From positions 6,727,084 to 6,791,083 of the forward strand of contig OX246743.1 in assembly GCA_945910005.1 (NCBI GenBank): a stretch of 64,000 nt of DNA. The letters are read 5' to 3'. The stretch comes from Isoperla grammatica. Its lineage: Eukaryota; Arthropoda; Insecta; Plecoptera; Perlodidae. Every line of letters starts with the position of its first letter. Positions within the stretch are counted from its first letter, which is position 1. Positions 1 through 11,600 of the stretch are shown in pieces. A model generated the notes under the pieces. That model saw nothing but the letters and a program-made list of their open reading frames with translations. It was not told where the DNA came from and made no database searches. The translations under genes were made by a program, and so were the position numbers.

Positions 1-3000
1 CCCCCCACCCCTCACATCAATTATCTTGACGCGCGGAGGCAGCACAAGTCTACCTCTAGCAGGGCCGGCCTGGCTTTAAGACGAGCCCCCCCTCACATCA
101 ATTATCTTGACGCGCGGAGGCAGCACAAGTCTACCTCTAGCAGGGCCGGCCTGGCTTTAAGACGAGCCCCCCCTCACATCAATTATCTTGACGCGCGGAG
201 GCAGCACAAGTCTACCTCTAGCAGGGCCGGCCTGGCTTTAAGACGAGCCCCCCCTCACATCAATTATCTTGACGCGCGGAGGCAGCACAAGTCTACCTCT
301 AGCAGGGCCGGCCTGGCTTTAAGACGAGCCCCCCTCACATCAATTATCTTGACGCGCGGAGGCAGCACAAGTCTACCTCTAGCAGGGCCGGCCTGGCTTT
401 AAGACGAGCCCCCCATCACATCAATTATCTTGACGCGCGGAGGCAGCACAAGTCTACCTCTAGCAGGGCCGGCCTGGCTTTAAGACGAGCCCCCCTCACA
501 TCAATTATCTTGACGCGCGGAGGCAGCACAAGTCTACCTCTAGCAGGGCCGGCCTGGCTTTAAGACGAGCCCCCCTCACATCAATTATCTTGACGCGTGG
601 AGGCAGCACAAGTCTACCTCTAGAAGGGCCGGCCTGGCTTTAAGACGAGCCCCCCTCACATCAATTATCTTGACGCGCGGAGGCAGCACAAGTCTACCTC
701 TAGAAGGGCCGGCCTGGCTTTAAGACGAGCCCCCCCCACATCAATTATCTTGACGCGCGGGGGCAGCACAAGTCTACCTCTAGAAGGGCCGGCCTGGCTT
801 TAAGACGAGCCCCCCCTCACATCAATTATCTTGACGCGCGGAGGCAGCACAAGTCTACCTCTAGCAGGGCCGGCCTGGCTTTAAGACGAGCCCCCCTCAC
901 ATCAATTATCTTGACGCGCGGAAGCAGCACAAGTCTACCTCTAGAAGGGCCAGCCTGGCTTTAAGACGAGCCCACCCACCCCCCCCACATCAATTATCTT
1001 GACGCGCGGAAGCAGCACAAGTCTACCTCTAGAAGGGCCGGCCTAGCTTTAAGACGAGCCCCCCTCACATCAATTATCTTGACGCGCGGAGGCAGCACAA
1101 GTCTACCTCTAGCAGGGCCGGCCTGGCTTTAAGACGAGCCCCCCCTCACATCAATTATCTTGACGCGCGGAGGCAGCACAAGTCTACGGGCCGGCCTGGC
1201 TTTAAGACGAGCCCCCCTCACATCAATTATCTTGACGCGCGGAGGCAGCACAAGTCTACCTCTAGAAGGGCCGGCCTGGCTTTAAGACGAGCCCCCCCCC
1301 CACATCAATTATCTTGACGCGCGGGGGCAGCACAAGTCTACCTCTAGAAGGGCCGGCCTGGCTTTAAGACGAGCCCCCCCCCCACATCAATTATCTTGAC
1401 GCGCGGAAGCAGCACAAGTCTACCTCTAGAAGGGCCGGCCTGGCTTTAAGACGAGCCCCCCTCACATCAATTATCTTGACGCGCGGAGGCAGCACAAGTC
1501 TACCTCTAGAAGGGCCGGCCTGGCTTTAAGACGAGCCCCCCCCTCACATCAATTATCTTGACGCGCGGAGGCAGCACAAGTCTACCTCTAGAAGGGCCGG
1601 CCTGGCTTTAAGACGAGCACCCCTCACATCAATTATCTTGACGCGCGGAGGCAGCACAAGTCTACCTCTAGAAGGGCCGGCCTGGCTTTAAGACGAGCAC
1701 CCCTCACATCAATTATCTTGACGCGCGGAGGCAGCACAAGTCTACCTCTAGAAGGGCCGGCCTGGCTTTAAGACGAGCCCCCCCTCACATCAATTATCTT
1801 GACGCGCGGAGGCAGCACAAGTCTACCTCTAGAAGGGCCGGCCTGGCTTTAAGACGAGCCCCCCCTCACATCAATTATCTTGACGCGCGGAGGCAGCACA
1901 AGTCTACGGGCCGGCCTGGCTTTAAGACGAGCCCCCCCTCACATCAATTATCTTGACGCGCGGAGGCAGCACAAGTCTACCTCTAGAAGGGCCGGCCTGG
2001 CTTTAAGACGAGCACCCCTCACATCAATTATCTTGACGCGCGGAGGCAGCACAAGTCTACCTCTAGAAGGGCCGGCCTGGCTTTAAGACGAGCCCCCCCC
2101 CCCCCCTCACATCAATTATCTTGACGCGTGGAGGCAGCACAAGTCTACCTCTAGAAGGGCCGGCCTGGCTTTAAGACGAGCCCCCCCTCACATCAATTAT
2201 CTTGACGCGCGGAGGCAGCACAAGTCTACCTCTAGAAGGGCCGGCCTGGCTTTAAGACGAGCCCCCCCTCACATCAATTATCTTGACGCGCGGAGGCAGC
2301 ACAAGTCTACCTCTAGAAGGGCCGGCCTGGCTTTAAGACGAGCCCCCCTCACATCAATTATCTTGACGCGCGGAGGCAGCACAAGTCTACCTCTAGAAGG
2401 GCCGGCCTGGCTTTAAGACGAGCCCCCCTCACATCAATTATCTTGACGCGCGGAGGCAGCACAAGTCTACCTCTAGAAGGGCCGGCCTGGCTTTAAGACG
2501 AGCCCCCCTCACATCAATTATCATGACGCGCGGAGGCAGCACAAGTCTACCTCTAGAAGGGCCGGCCTGGCTTTAAGACGAGCCCCCCTCACATCAATTA
2601 TCTTGACGCGCGGAGGCAGCACAAGTCTACCTCTAGAAGGGCCGGCCTGGCTTTAAGACGAGCCCCCCTCACATCAATTATCTTGACGCGCGGGGGCAGC
2701 ACAAGTCTACCTCTAGAAGGGCCGGCCTGGCTTTAAGACGAGCCCCCCTCACATCAATTATCTGGACGCGTTTAGGCAGCACAAGTCTACCTCTAGAAGG
2801 GCCGGCCTGGCTTTAAGACGAGCCCCCCCTCACATCAATTATCTTGACGCGCGGAGGCAGCACAAGTCTACCTCTAGAAGGGCCGGCCTGGCTTTAAGAC
2901 GAGCCCCCCTCACATCAATTATCTTGACGCGTGGAGGCAGCACAAGTCTACCTCTAGAAGGGCCGGCCTGGCTTTAAGACGAGCCCCCCCCCCCCCCTCA

Positions 3001-3055
3001 CATCAATTATCTTGACGCGCGGGGGCAGCACAAGTCTACCTCTAGAAGGGCCGGT
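1..3055. repeat. 80-bp tandem repeat array, about 38 copies, truncated by window edge
   Basis: A GC-rich unit of about 80 bp repeats head to tail from the first base. Each unit has a C-run of variable length (5 to about 13 C), a segment with TTGACGCGCGGAGGCAGC, a TCTAGAAGG or TCTAGCAGG segment and GGCCGGCC. Copies in the first ~600 bases mostly carry TCTAGCAGG and later ones mostly TCTAGAAGG. Two copies, near 1187 and 1907, share the same ~10-base deletion after AAGTCTAC. They are 720 bp (nine units) apart, which indicates block duplication. The last copy decays at about 3055. Small open frames inside are repeat artefacts. Confidence 0.97.
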
Positions 3056-3460
3056 CTCTCTTTAATATTCAGTTTTAATCTACTCCTCGATCTCGCATCA
3101 GGTGAGGTCGAAACGGAGATGCGATTGCGTCGAGTCGAAGTCGAACTAACTCAATTAAAACGTGTGACGCAAACAAGAGACGGTGATTTCTGTGGCGGTG
3201 GCGCGTGACGTCATGCAAGTTATCTTTGACGTGACCCCTGCTGCAACCCGCCTCACACCCCAACCATGTATGCGTTCGATCCGTGCATGCATTGGGTTTG
3301 CGACGAGTCCGTGGTTTTCGATTCATCTAATCACAGCTCATATAATTGTTCGACTTCGATTGCGAGATGCTGACTGTGATTGAATGAATGGAAAAAACGG
3401 ACGCATTCATTGTTTGGGCGCTTTACACCATAGTCAGTGTAGGCATGCGTTCGTTTCAAT
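3056..3460. other. unassigned sequence right of the 80-bp array
   Basis: Non-repetitive sequence with two overlapping short open frames (3075-3326 minus, 3183-3383 plus). Neither has recognisable domains or splice context. I see no gene here. Confidence 0.5.
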
Positions 3461-3546
3461 ACAATAAATAAATAAAATAAATTCACATTTAGAGTCTACT
3501 CACTCAGTAACTAAACTGATTTGCAGTGGGGGACTTTAATTTAATT
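3461..3546 (-). mobile_element. dispersed SINE-like repeat, family A, copy 1 (minus)
   Basis: An AAATA-rich tract followed by ATTCACATTTAGAGTCTAC, CACTCAGTAAC and CAGTGGGGGACTTTAA. Read on the minus strand this is the same consensus as the copies at 6255-6367 and 15068-15194: CCCCCACTG, then TTACTGAGTG, then a (TTTA)n tail. Repetition at several sites with a short A/T-rich 3' tail fits a retroposed SINE or LINE end. This copy lacks the 5' part. Confidence 0.65.
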
Positions 3547-4751
3547 GATTTTCGACCCGCGCTAGGCACCAAAGATCGCGTTACGTTCGTGAACACTTCG
3601 ACGCGAGCGACGCTCGTAACGCAGCTAACGCGTCGCAGCATGTTAACCCGTCAGGTGGCTCATCTACCCGCGTACTAAGCACGCGCACATGTTTAGCTTT
3701 GAAATTGAAACCTTGAGCTGCGAAAGTAGCGATGATATTTTGTTCTCAGTGTTTTAGCGGCCGCACCTTTAATGTTGCTAGTTTACCTTCTTTCCCAAAA
3801 ATACGCGCTGCTTATATACACATTTTAATGTGGTAAAATTACACACTTTGGGTAATGAGATGAGTATTTAAGGTTCGTTATCTTTAAGTACAATGTAATT
3901 TTGTTTATTATTTTTTCATTTATAAAATATAAAGTAGCAATGTAATTGAGATACCGGACGATAAAAATTTAAGGAAAAAACAGTGTCGGTATTCAAATTC
4001 GAAGTTAAGAATGTGTATGGTGTTCATATTAAAGAACACTGAAACCTGTGACGCCCACCCTTAATGTGTTCCAACTTCTGTGTGTTCCTATGGCAAAGTG
4101 TTCCTTCTTTGGGTTTTCCTATAGCCGAGTTCCTTACTTCCGAGAGTTCCTATGGCCGAGTGTACCTCTCTCACAGAACAAAATCAAATCATCATTTTAT
4201 GTGGACGAGTATTCAAATCAGATGTTACATCGGCTGTCGCTTGTTATACGTTATCCTGGTTGAACCACGTTTGTCAGGAAGGCTGTGAGTCCCCAAGGAC
4301 AACCAACATCAGCAACACACTTGCAAGTATCTATCAAGGGGGTAACATCATAGGTAGTGGAATAGGCTTGTCGCTTGTTGCTTGTCGCTTGTCGCTTGCT
4401 GCATCCGGGTCCACCTGCAATAAATCCAGCATAAATCGTTTGTCGTACGATGCGTCTAAAAGTGCAGACATTATATATCCTTGTCGTTACATCCGCTTCG
4501 TTGAGCAACAATAATATAGTATTTAATAATATATTATTTTAAATTAACTGTGGTTCAGTGTATTTTTTTTTTTTGGCAACCTTTGCATAAAGCAAAGAAC
4601 AATAATATATTGTTATTATCATTATCAAATTTTAGGATTGTAAAATATGTAAAATTCTAATAATGTTTCTCTTTCACCCACTGAATGCGGTTGGCTGAGT
4701 TGAGTGCGGCATCAAGACATCTAACCTGTAGTTGAACTTGTAACAAGGAAG
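3547..4751. other. unassigned, mostly AT-rich sequence
   Basis: Contains overlapping open frames of up to 120 codons around 4048-4514 with no recognised domain and no consistent coding signal. Three direct TTGTCGCTTG-type repeats occur near 4370-4400. No gene can be supported. Confidence 0.45.
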
Positions 4752-5463
4752 GCTGTGATTGGTTCTCTGTGCAGCTGGGTTCGAGGGTTCGTCCTCTCCG
4801 CTGTCCCCCCTGTCACGTCACGACAGAGTGTAAAGTAATGCTAAGCTGTGATTGGTTCTCTGTGCAGCTGGGTTCGAGGGTTCGTCCTCTCCGCTGTCCC
4901 CCCTGTGACGTCACGACAGAGTGTAAAGTAATGCTAAGCTGTGATTGGTTCTCTGTGCAGCTGGGTTCGAGGGTTCGTCCTCTCCGCTGTCCCCCCTGTG
5001 ACGTCACGACAGAGTGTAAAGTAATGCTAAGCTGTGATTGGTTCTCTGTGCAGCTGGGTTCGAGGGTTCGTCCTCTCCGCTGTCCCCCCTGTGACGTCAC
5101 GACAGAGTGTAAAGTAATGCTAAGCTGTGATTGGTTCTCTGTGCAGCTGGGTTCGAGGGTTCGTCCTCTCCGCTGTCCCCCCTGTCACGTCACGACAGAG
5201 TGTAAAGTAATGCTAAGCTGTGATTGGTTCTCTGTGCAGCTGGGTTCGAGGGTTCGTCCTCTCCGCTGTCCCCCCTGTGACGTCACGACAGAGTGTAAAG
5301 TAATGCTAAGCTGTGATTGGTTCTCTGTGCAGCTGGGTTCGAGGGCTCGTCCTCTCCGCTGTCCCCCCTGTCACGTCACGACAGAGTGTAAAGTAATGCT
5401 AAGCTGTGATTGGTTCTCTGTGCAGCTGGGTTCGAGGGCTCGTCCTCTCCGCTGTCCCCTGAG
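4752..5463. repeat. 93-bp minisatellite with CRE and CCAAT motifs, about 7.7 copies
   Basis: GCTGTGATTGGTTCTC recurs exactly every 93 bp (4752, 4845, 4938 and so on). Each unit holds an inverted CCAAT box (ATTGG) and a CRE-like site, either full TGACGTCA or the one-base variant TCACGTCA. Since 93 is a multiple of three, a 234-codon frame stays open across the array; its protein is a pure repeat and I do not call it a gene. The array abuts the candidate exon ending at 5531 and could act as a promoter or enhancer, which is inference. Confidence 0.95.
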
Positions 5464-5467
5464 GGCA

Positions 5468-5477
5468 ATGTGACGTC
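5468..5477 (+). promoter_or_regulatory. CRE site next to candidate first exon
   Basis: A full palindromic TGACGTCA lies just after the last 93-bp unit and about 55 bp before a strong splice donor. CREB/ATF binding to this octamer is established. Use as a promoter here is inferred only from position and from the neighbouring CCAAT boxes. Confidence 0.35.
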
Positions 5478-5531
5478 ACCAGGCCTGGGCGTCGACGAAG
5501 ACAGACGGACGAGACGTCGGGCGTCGGCTCT
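5478..5531 (+). other. candidate non-coding first exon ending in splice donor
   Basis: A short GC- and CG-rich stretch, unlike the AT-rich sequence to its right, ends at CTCT followed by GTAAGT, an excellent donor (GT at 5532-5533). It has no ATG. Its base composition resembles the 5'UTR-like exon at 16242. It may be the first exon of the gene whose coding exons lie at 16318 and 18566, about 10.7 kb downstream. This rests on splice-signal quality and composition alone. Confidence 0.3.
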
Positions 5532-5700
5532 GTAAGTCAACATTATCTCTTACATCTACCTTGTACACTTGCTTATTTACTCCTTCTGTCAAGGCTGTAA
5601 AGAGTAGTATCGGTATAAAAACTAACCGGAATTGAAGTTATTTTAGCAAAATCTTGAGAAAGCTACAATATTAAATAGCGATTAATGCCCGAATTGAGGT

Positions 5701-5944
5701 TTTGTAAATCCGGGCCCGGTCTCGGCTGTAGACTTAACTTTAAGACCAGCCTAATTTTGAATATCTTGTGAATCCAGATCCATGTCTGAGAACGAATTGT
5801 AAAACATATTATTGGATTGTTCATTGCATCTATATTCCGACCAGGCTGTAACTTCTTCATGGGACATGGGGCTGGATTGGGCTGGATTCACAAGAGGTTC
5901 AAAATTAGACCGGTCTACAAAAAAAATCTAGGCCATGGATTTAA
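5701..5944. mobile_element. foldback (inverted-repeat) MITE-like element
   Basis: An imperfect inverted repeat: the left arm (about 5701-5788) contains CTAATTTTGAA, TCTTGTGAATCCAG and CCATGTC; the right arm (about 5863-5944) contains their complements in reverse order (GACATGG, CTGGATTCACAAGA, TTCAAAATTAG). The loop is about 75 bp. The arms have diverged, so it is old. No coding capacity and no clear target duplication. Confidence 0.6.
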
Positions 5945-6215
5945 AAAGTCACAAATATGTCATTTTTTAAATCTAATATTTAGTTATTATAGACCGCAAT
6001 TCGGATATTATCAAGTTTGTTATATTGCAAAGCGTTCTCAAGGTAGTACAAAAAATAGTTTATTTCGCGTGTTTTTGTTTATTGAGGCTACTCTTTGCCG
6101 TTGGCACTTCACTTATTTTCACCATTACAATCACCAATGTAAATGCACTAATACGAACTGGCTGTTAACCTTACCACTTGGACATTGAAATACCGGGCAC
6201 AAATTACGTACCCTT

Positions 6216-6239
6216 CCCCCCCCCCCCCCCCCCCCCCCC
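6216..6239 (+). repeat. poly-C run of 24
   Basis: Uninterrupted C homopolymer. Similar runs of 16-22 occur at 31136, 34990, 62218 and 63207. Confidence 0.95.
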
Positions 6240-6254
6240 ACCAGTATAATAATG

Positions 6255-6367
6255 GAGCCTACAGGGTTGGTTTAGTGGCTTTAAATAAAAGTCCCCCTCT
6301 GAAAATCAGTATTGTCACTGAGTGGGTCGACTATAAATATGAATTTATTTTATTTTTATTCTTTATG
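6255..6367 (+). mobile_element. dispersed SINE-like repeat, family A, copy 2 (plus)
   Basis: Starts GAGCCTACAGGGTTGGTTTAG, continues AAAGTCCCCCTCTGAAAATCAG and CACTGAGTGGGT, and ends in a T/A-rich tail. It matches the reverse complement of 15068-15194 over its length. The GGTTTAGTGG segment resembles a weak pol III A box. No B box is seen. Confidence 0.7.
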
Positions 6368-6850
6368 ACAATATCGTTTTCAAATTGTAGCGATGATTTT
6401 TCTGTTGTCCCTTTTATTGGTGTTTTGTAATTTCATCATCGTAAGTATTTTTAATTTAATTACATTGCTCTTGCAAAATTATTGGAATTGAACACTTCAG
6501 TTTTATAAAACACACACACGCACAAAAACATGTAGCCTACAGTATGTTAATTTATTTAATGTCTATCATATATTCTGTTACTAAACTGATATACAAAGAA
6601 TGACACAAATTTACTATCAACAAACATGAATGTAACCAAGTTTTCAATCGAGAATTAGATTTAAGTGCGCCGCCGTTTAAACCTCCACTAGAACAAAATA
6701 CCGAGGGCCATTGAGGTCGAGTTGTTTATTTATGGACGAGAACTGACCGTGAGTTACTGCTTGGGTCCAGTGTATCGATTTGGCGTTTGTCCCATTGCTT
6801 GAGATTGATGACCGCTGTTTCAATCAGTTTACTCTGTATTATCGCATTGT
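6368..6850. other. unassigned sequence
   Basis: AT-rich sequence with no coding frame of note and no recognised repeat. Confidence 0.4.
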
Positions 6851-6856
6851 GCATGC

Positions 6857-6888
<32 letters not shown>

Positions 6889-7036
6889 GTGCGTGTGCGT
6901 GTGCGTGTGCGTGTGCGTGTGCGTGTGCGTGTGCGTGTGCGTGTGCGTGTGCGTGTGCGTGTGCGTGTGCGTGTGCGTGTGCGTGTGCGTGTGCGTGTGC
7001 GTGTGCGTGTGCGTGTGCGTGTGCGTGTGCGTGTGC
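6851..7036. repeat. (GTGTGC)n microsatellite, about 31 units
   Basis: A nearly perfect hexanucleotide repeat with one GTGCAT variant near its left end. The repeat keeps several frames open on both strands (CACACA, VRVRVR and HTHTHT peptides), all artefacts. An alternating purine-pyrimidine tract of this length can adopt Z-DNA. Confidence 0.97.
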
Positions 7037-7077
7037 TGTCGCATCGTGTCTTCCAGCTTGTTATGCATCATCTAGGT

Positions 7078-7779
7078 CAGTGGTTCTCAACCCGTGGTAC
7101 GCGTACCCCTAGGGGTACGCGAGACATTCTTAAGGGGTACTTAAAAAAATATGAGAACTAAATTTAAGAAAATGAAATTGCATCATGGTTGAAAATATAT
7201 TATTTTGACAAGTAAATTTATGTCCTAGGTTATATTTTGAATGCACTATCCTTACCAAAGCAAAGTGCAAAGTGGGTTATGTTTGTATTTTACCAATTTT
7301 TCCCAGAAAGAGACATTATATTGGCCGTAAACACGTTGGAGCCCCGAATTTCCCTAGGCCTACTTAGTCGAGAAAACAGGCTCAAGTTACACCTTAGGTT
7401 CTGCCCAAGGACTGCTACCTTATCATGTTTGTGTGCTTCGTTGATATTTAAAAAACCTCTAAAACTCACCAAAACGAATGTATAGTACAAAAAATTTTCC
7501 GGAGGAAAACCCCCCGACCCCCATATTTTGTGACTGCCCTGGAATACACTACCCGGTAAATGATTTTGAAACAACCACTTAACTTTTTTCCTGGTGAGAG
7601 CACTGCGATGTGTATATAGAATTGGTTTCACGCTTATATAATATGGGCGCCTTCCTGTTCTAAGTATGACTAAATTACGTTTGATTATTCGCAGCCTCGT
7701 GTATCATAATATGGAGGGGTACGTGGTAATTCACGATGACTTTTAGGGGTACTAGGCTAAAAAAGGTTGAGAACCACTG
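7078..7779. mobile_element. non-autonomous hAT transposon with 8-bp target duplication
   Basis: The element begins CAGTGGTTCTCAACC and ends with its exact 15-bp reverse complement. It is flanked on both sides by ATCTAGGT (7070-7077 and 7780-7787), a perfect 8-bp target duplication. hAT elements characteristically start CAG and make 8-bp duplications, and this terminal sequence is of a type widespread in animals. A perfect 22-bp palindrome around CCCCTAGGGG sits at 7100-7121, and GGGGTAC motifs recur near both ends, possible transposase sites. At 702 bp, with no transposase-like frame, it must be mobilised in trans. Confidence 0.95.
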
Positions 7780-7787
7780 ATCTAGGT

Positions 7788-8662
7788 AAACATATAAGCG
7801 GCGAGTTTTCAAAGCTACCAGGGACAACATTGAAGTTTTAAATTAGCAGAACTTTGCTTCGTTTGTTTGGAATCATTTTCTATCACAAAGTTCTAACTTC
7901 TAACACATCACGGATGCTCTAGTGTTAATAAATTGGAAGATAAATTAAATGTTCTCTTAGCAGAGAAATATAACTGGGTATTAACTGTTAACACAGTGCC
8001 ATATCAATACTATTTACTGATATCAAAACAACGCTAAAGTAATAAATGGGCCCGAATGCACAGATCTCCCCTAGGTAAGGGAACTCTCTAATTTTCATAG
8101 AGTTTGTTTTATTTACAATAGCCTGCAATAAGACAATCTCATAGCAACCCTAGAGATCCTACAAATAGGGGGCATTTCTGCATCCAACTAACAAACTGTA
8201 TTAAGATAAAAATATTATTATTGTCAACTGTTGTAGTTTGGATACCAATTAATAAGGATGTAAACACTTCAAACTTTTCATCAAGAGTGTATCTATAGTT
8301 CTTGCTACTCACGAGATTACTAATCAACTATTTAAATCCGCTTATTGATACGACCATTCAGTGTAAGACTGTCTATGTGGCCTGGAAATATCGCCAAAAC
8401 ACTTAACAAGTATTGGTATATTAATTGAAACAGCGCGAAAGCACTTAGCAAGTATCGGTCGCTACCTCACAGACCAATCAAACACCAGCAAGTACACAAC
8501 TTGATGCATATGCATGCACGATACACGAGCCACTTCATAACCGCTCGTGCTTATTTATGTTAATGTCTTCTAAAGCCTCTTTCACAAGTCCTGACACGTT
8601 TTCAAACGAAGCGAGATTCTCCATCTAGCGAGTTTTTTCTATGTAGATAGTTCGTGTTTCCC
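7788..8662. other. unassigned sequence before the 51-bp satellite
   Basis: No gene seen. A 62-codon minus-strand frame (8139-8327) has no recognisable domain. GGGCCCGAATGCACAG at 8048 resembles a DNA-transposon end, but no partner end was found. Confidence 0.4.
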
Positions 8663-11600
8663 GTTCGTTGTAGACGCTTACATGCAGTAATTGACGGCAA
8701 ACAACAGCCACGCTAGTAGTTGTAGCGCTTACATGCAGTTAAAGACAGCAAACAACAGCCACGCTATTCGTTGTACGCGCTTACATGCAGTAATTGACGG
8801 CAAACAACAGCCACGCTAGTAGTTGTAGCGCTTACATGCAGTAATTGACGGCAAACAACAGCCACGCTATTCGTTGTAGCGCTTACATGCAGTAATTGAC
8901 GGCAAACAACAGCCACGCTAGTAGTTGTAGCGCTTACATGCAGTTAAAGACAGCAAACAACAGCCACGCTATTCGTTGTACGCGCTTACATGCAGTAATT
9001 GACGGCAAACAACAGCCACGCTAGTAGTTGTAGCGCTTACATGCAGTTAAAGACAGCAAACAACAGCCACGCTATTCGTTGTAGCGCTTACATGCAGTAA
9101 TTGACGGCAAACAACAGCCACGCTAGTAGTTGTAGCGCTTACATGCAGTTAAAGACAGCAAACAACAGCCACGCTATTCGTTGTACGCGCTTACATGCAG
9201 TAATTGACGGCAAACAATTCAGCCACGCTATTCGTTGTAGCGCTTACATGCAGTAATTGACGGCAAACAACAGCCACGCTAGTAGTTGTAGCGCTTACAT
9301 GCAGTTAAAGACAGCAAACAACAGCCACGCTATTCGTTGTAGCGCTTACATGCAGTAATTGACGGCAAACAACAGCCACGCTAGTAGTTGTAGCGCTTAC
9401 ATGCAGTTAAAGACAGCAAACAACAGCCACGCTATTCGTTGTAGCGCTTACATGCAGTAATTGACGGCAAACAACAGCCACGCTAGTAGTTGTAGCGCTT
9501 ACATGCAGTTAAAGACAGCAAACAACAGCCACGCTATTCGTTGTACGCGCTTACATGCAGTAATTGACGGCAAACAATTCAGCCACGCTATTCGTTGTAG
9601 CGCTTACATGCAGTAATTGACGGCAAACAACAGCCACGCTAGTAGTTGTAGCGCTTACATGCAGTTAAAGACAGCAAACAACAGCCACGCTATTCGTTGT
9701 ACGCGCTTACATGCAGTAATTGACGGCAAACAACAGCCACGCTAGTAGTTGTAGCGCTTACATGCAGTAATTGACGGCAAACAACAGCCACGCTATTCGT
9801 TGTAGCGCTTACATGCAGTAATTGACGGCAAACAACAGCCACGCTAGTAGTTGTAGCGCTTACATGCAGTTAAAGACAGCAAACAACAGCCACGCTATTC
9901 GTTGTACGCGCTTACATGCAGTAATTGACGGCAAACAACAGCCACGCTAGTAGTTGTAGCGCTTACATGCAGTTAAAGACAGCAAACAACAGCCACGCTA
10001 TTCGTTGTAGCGCTTACATGCAGTAATTGACGGCAAACAACAGCCACGCTAGTAGTTGTAGCGCTTACATGCAGTTAAAGACAGCAAACAACAGCCACGC
10101 TATTCGTTGTACGCGCTTACATGCAGTAATTGACGGCAAACAATTCAGCCACGCTATTCGTTGTAGCGCTTACATGCAGTAATTGACGGCAAACAACAGC
10201 CACGCTAGTAGTTGTAGCGCTTACATGCAGTTAAAGACAGCAAACAACAGCCACGCTATTCGTTGTAGCGCTTACATGCAGTAATTGACGGCAAACAACA
10301 GCCACGCTAGTAGTTGTAGCGCTTACATGCAGTTAAAGACAGCAAACAACAGCCACGCTATTCGTTGTAGCGCTTACATGCAGTAATTGACGGCAAACAA
10401 CAGCCACGCTAGTAGTTGTAGCGCTTACATGCAGTTAAAGACAGCAAACAACAGCCACGCTATTCGTTGTACGCGCTTACATGCAGTAATTGACGGCAAA
10501 CAATTCAGCCACGCTATTCGTTGTAGCGCTTACATGCAGTAATTGACGGCAAACAACAGCCACGCTAGTAGTTGTAGCGCTTACATGCAGTTAAAGACAG
10601 CAAACAACAGCCACGCTATTCGTTGTAGCGCTTACATGCAGTAATTGACGGCAAACAACAGCCACGCTATTAGTTGTATGCGCTTACATGCAGTAATTGA
10701 CGGCAAACAACAGCCACGCTATTAGTTGTACGCGCTTACATGCAGTAATTGACGGCAAACAATTCAGCCACGCTATTCGTTGTAGCGCTTACATGTAGTA
10801 ATTGACGGCAAACAACAGCCACGCTATTCGTTGTAGCGCTTACATGCAGTAATTGACGGCAAACAATTCAGCCACGCTATTCGTTGTAGCGCTTACATGC
10901 AGTAATTGACGGCAAACAACAGCCACGCTATTCGTTGTAGCGCTTACATGCAGTAATTGACGGCAAACAATTCAGCCACGCTATTCGTTGTAGCGCTTAC
11001 ATGCAGTAATTGACGGCAAACAATTCAGCAACGCTATTCGTTGTAGCGCTTACATGCAGTAATTGACGGCAAATAACAGCCACGCTATTCGTTGTACGCG
11101 CTTACATGCAGTTATTGACGGCAAACAACAGCCACGCTATTCGTTGTACGCGCTTTCATGCAGTAATTGACGGCAAATAACAGCCACGCTATTCGTTGTA
11201 GCGCTTACATGCAGTAATTGACGGCAAATAACAGCCACGCTATTCGTTGTAGCGCTTACATGCGGTAATTGACGGCAAATAACAGCCACGCTATTCGTTG
11301 TACGCGCTTACATGCAGTAATTGACGGCAAATAACAGCCACGCTATTCGTTGTACGCGCTTACATGCAGTTATAGACGGCAAACAACAGCCACGCTATTC
11401 GTTGTAGCGCTTTCATGCAGTAATTGACGGCAAATAACAGCCACGCTATTCGTTGTACGCGCTTACATGCAGTAATTGACGGCAAATAACAGCCACGCTA
11501 TTCGTTGTACGCGCTTACATGCAGTAATTGACGGCAAACAACAGCCACGCTATTCGTTGTAGCGCTTTCATGCAGTAATTGACGGCAACAACAGCCACGC

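Noticed and set aside
4780..5440. tRNA B boxes (GGGTTCGAGGG) in the 93-bp units
   Set aside because: No A box, no T-stem pairing and repeated identically in each unit, so not tRNA genes.
4769..5473. 234-codon open frame across the 93-bp array
   Set aside because: The period is a multiple of three and the unit lacks stops in this frame. The translation is a pure repeat, with no gene context.
6780..7161. Cys-Ala, Val-Arg and His-Thr repeat proteins
   Set aside because: Six-frame translation of the (GTGTGC)n microsatellite.
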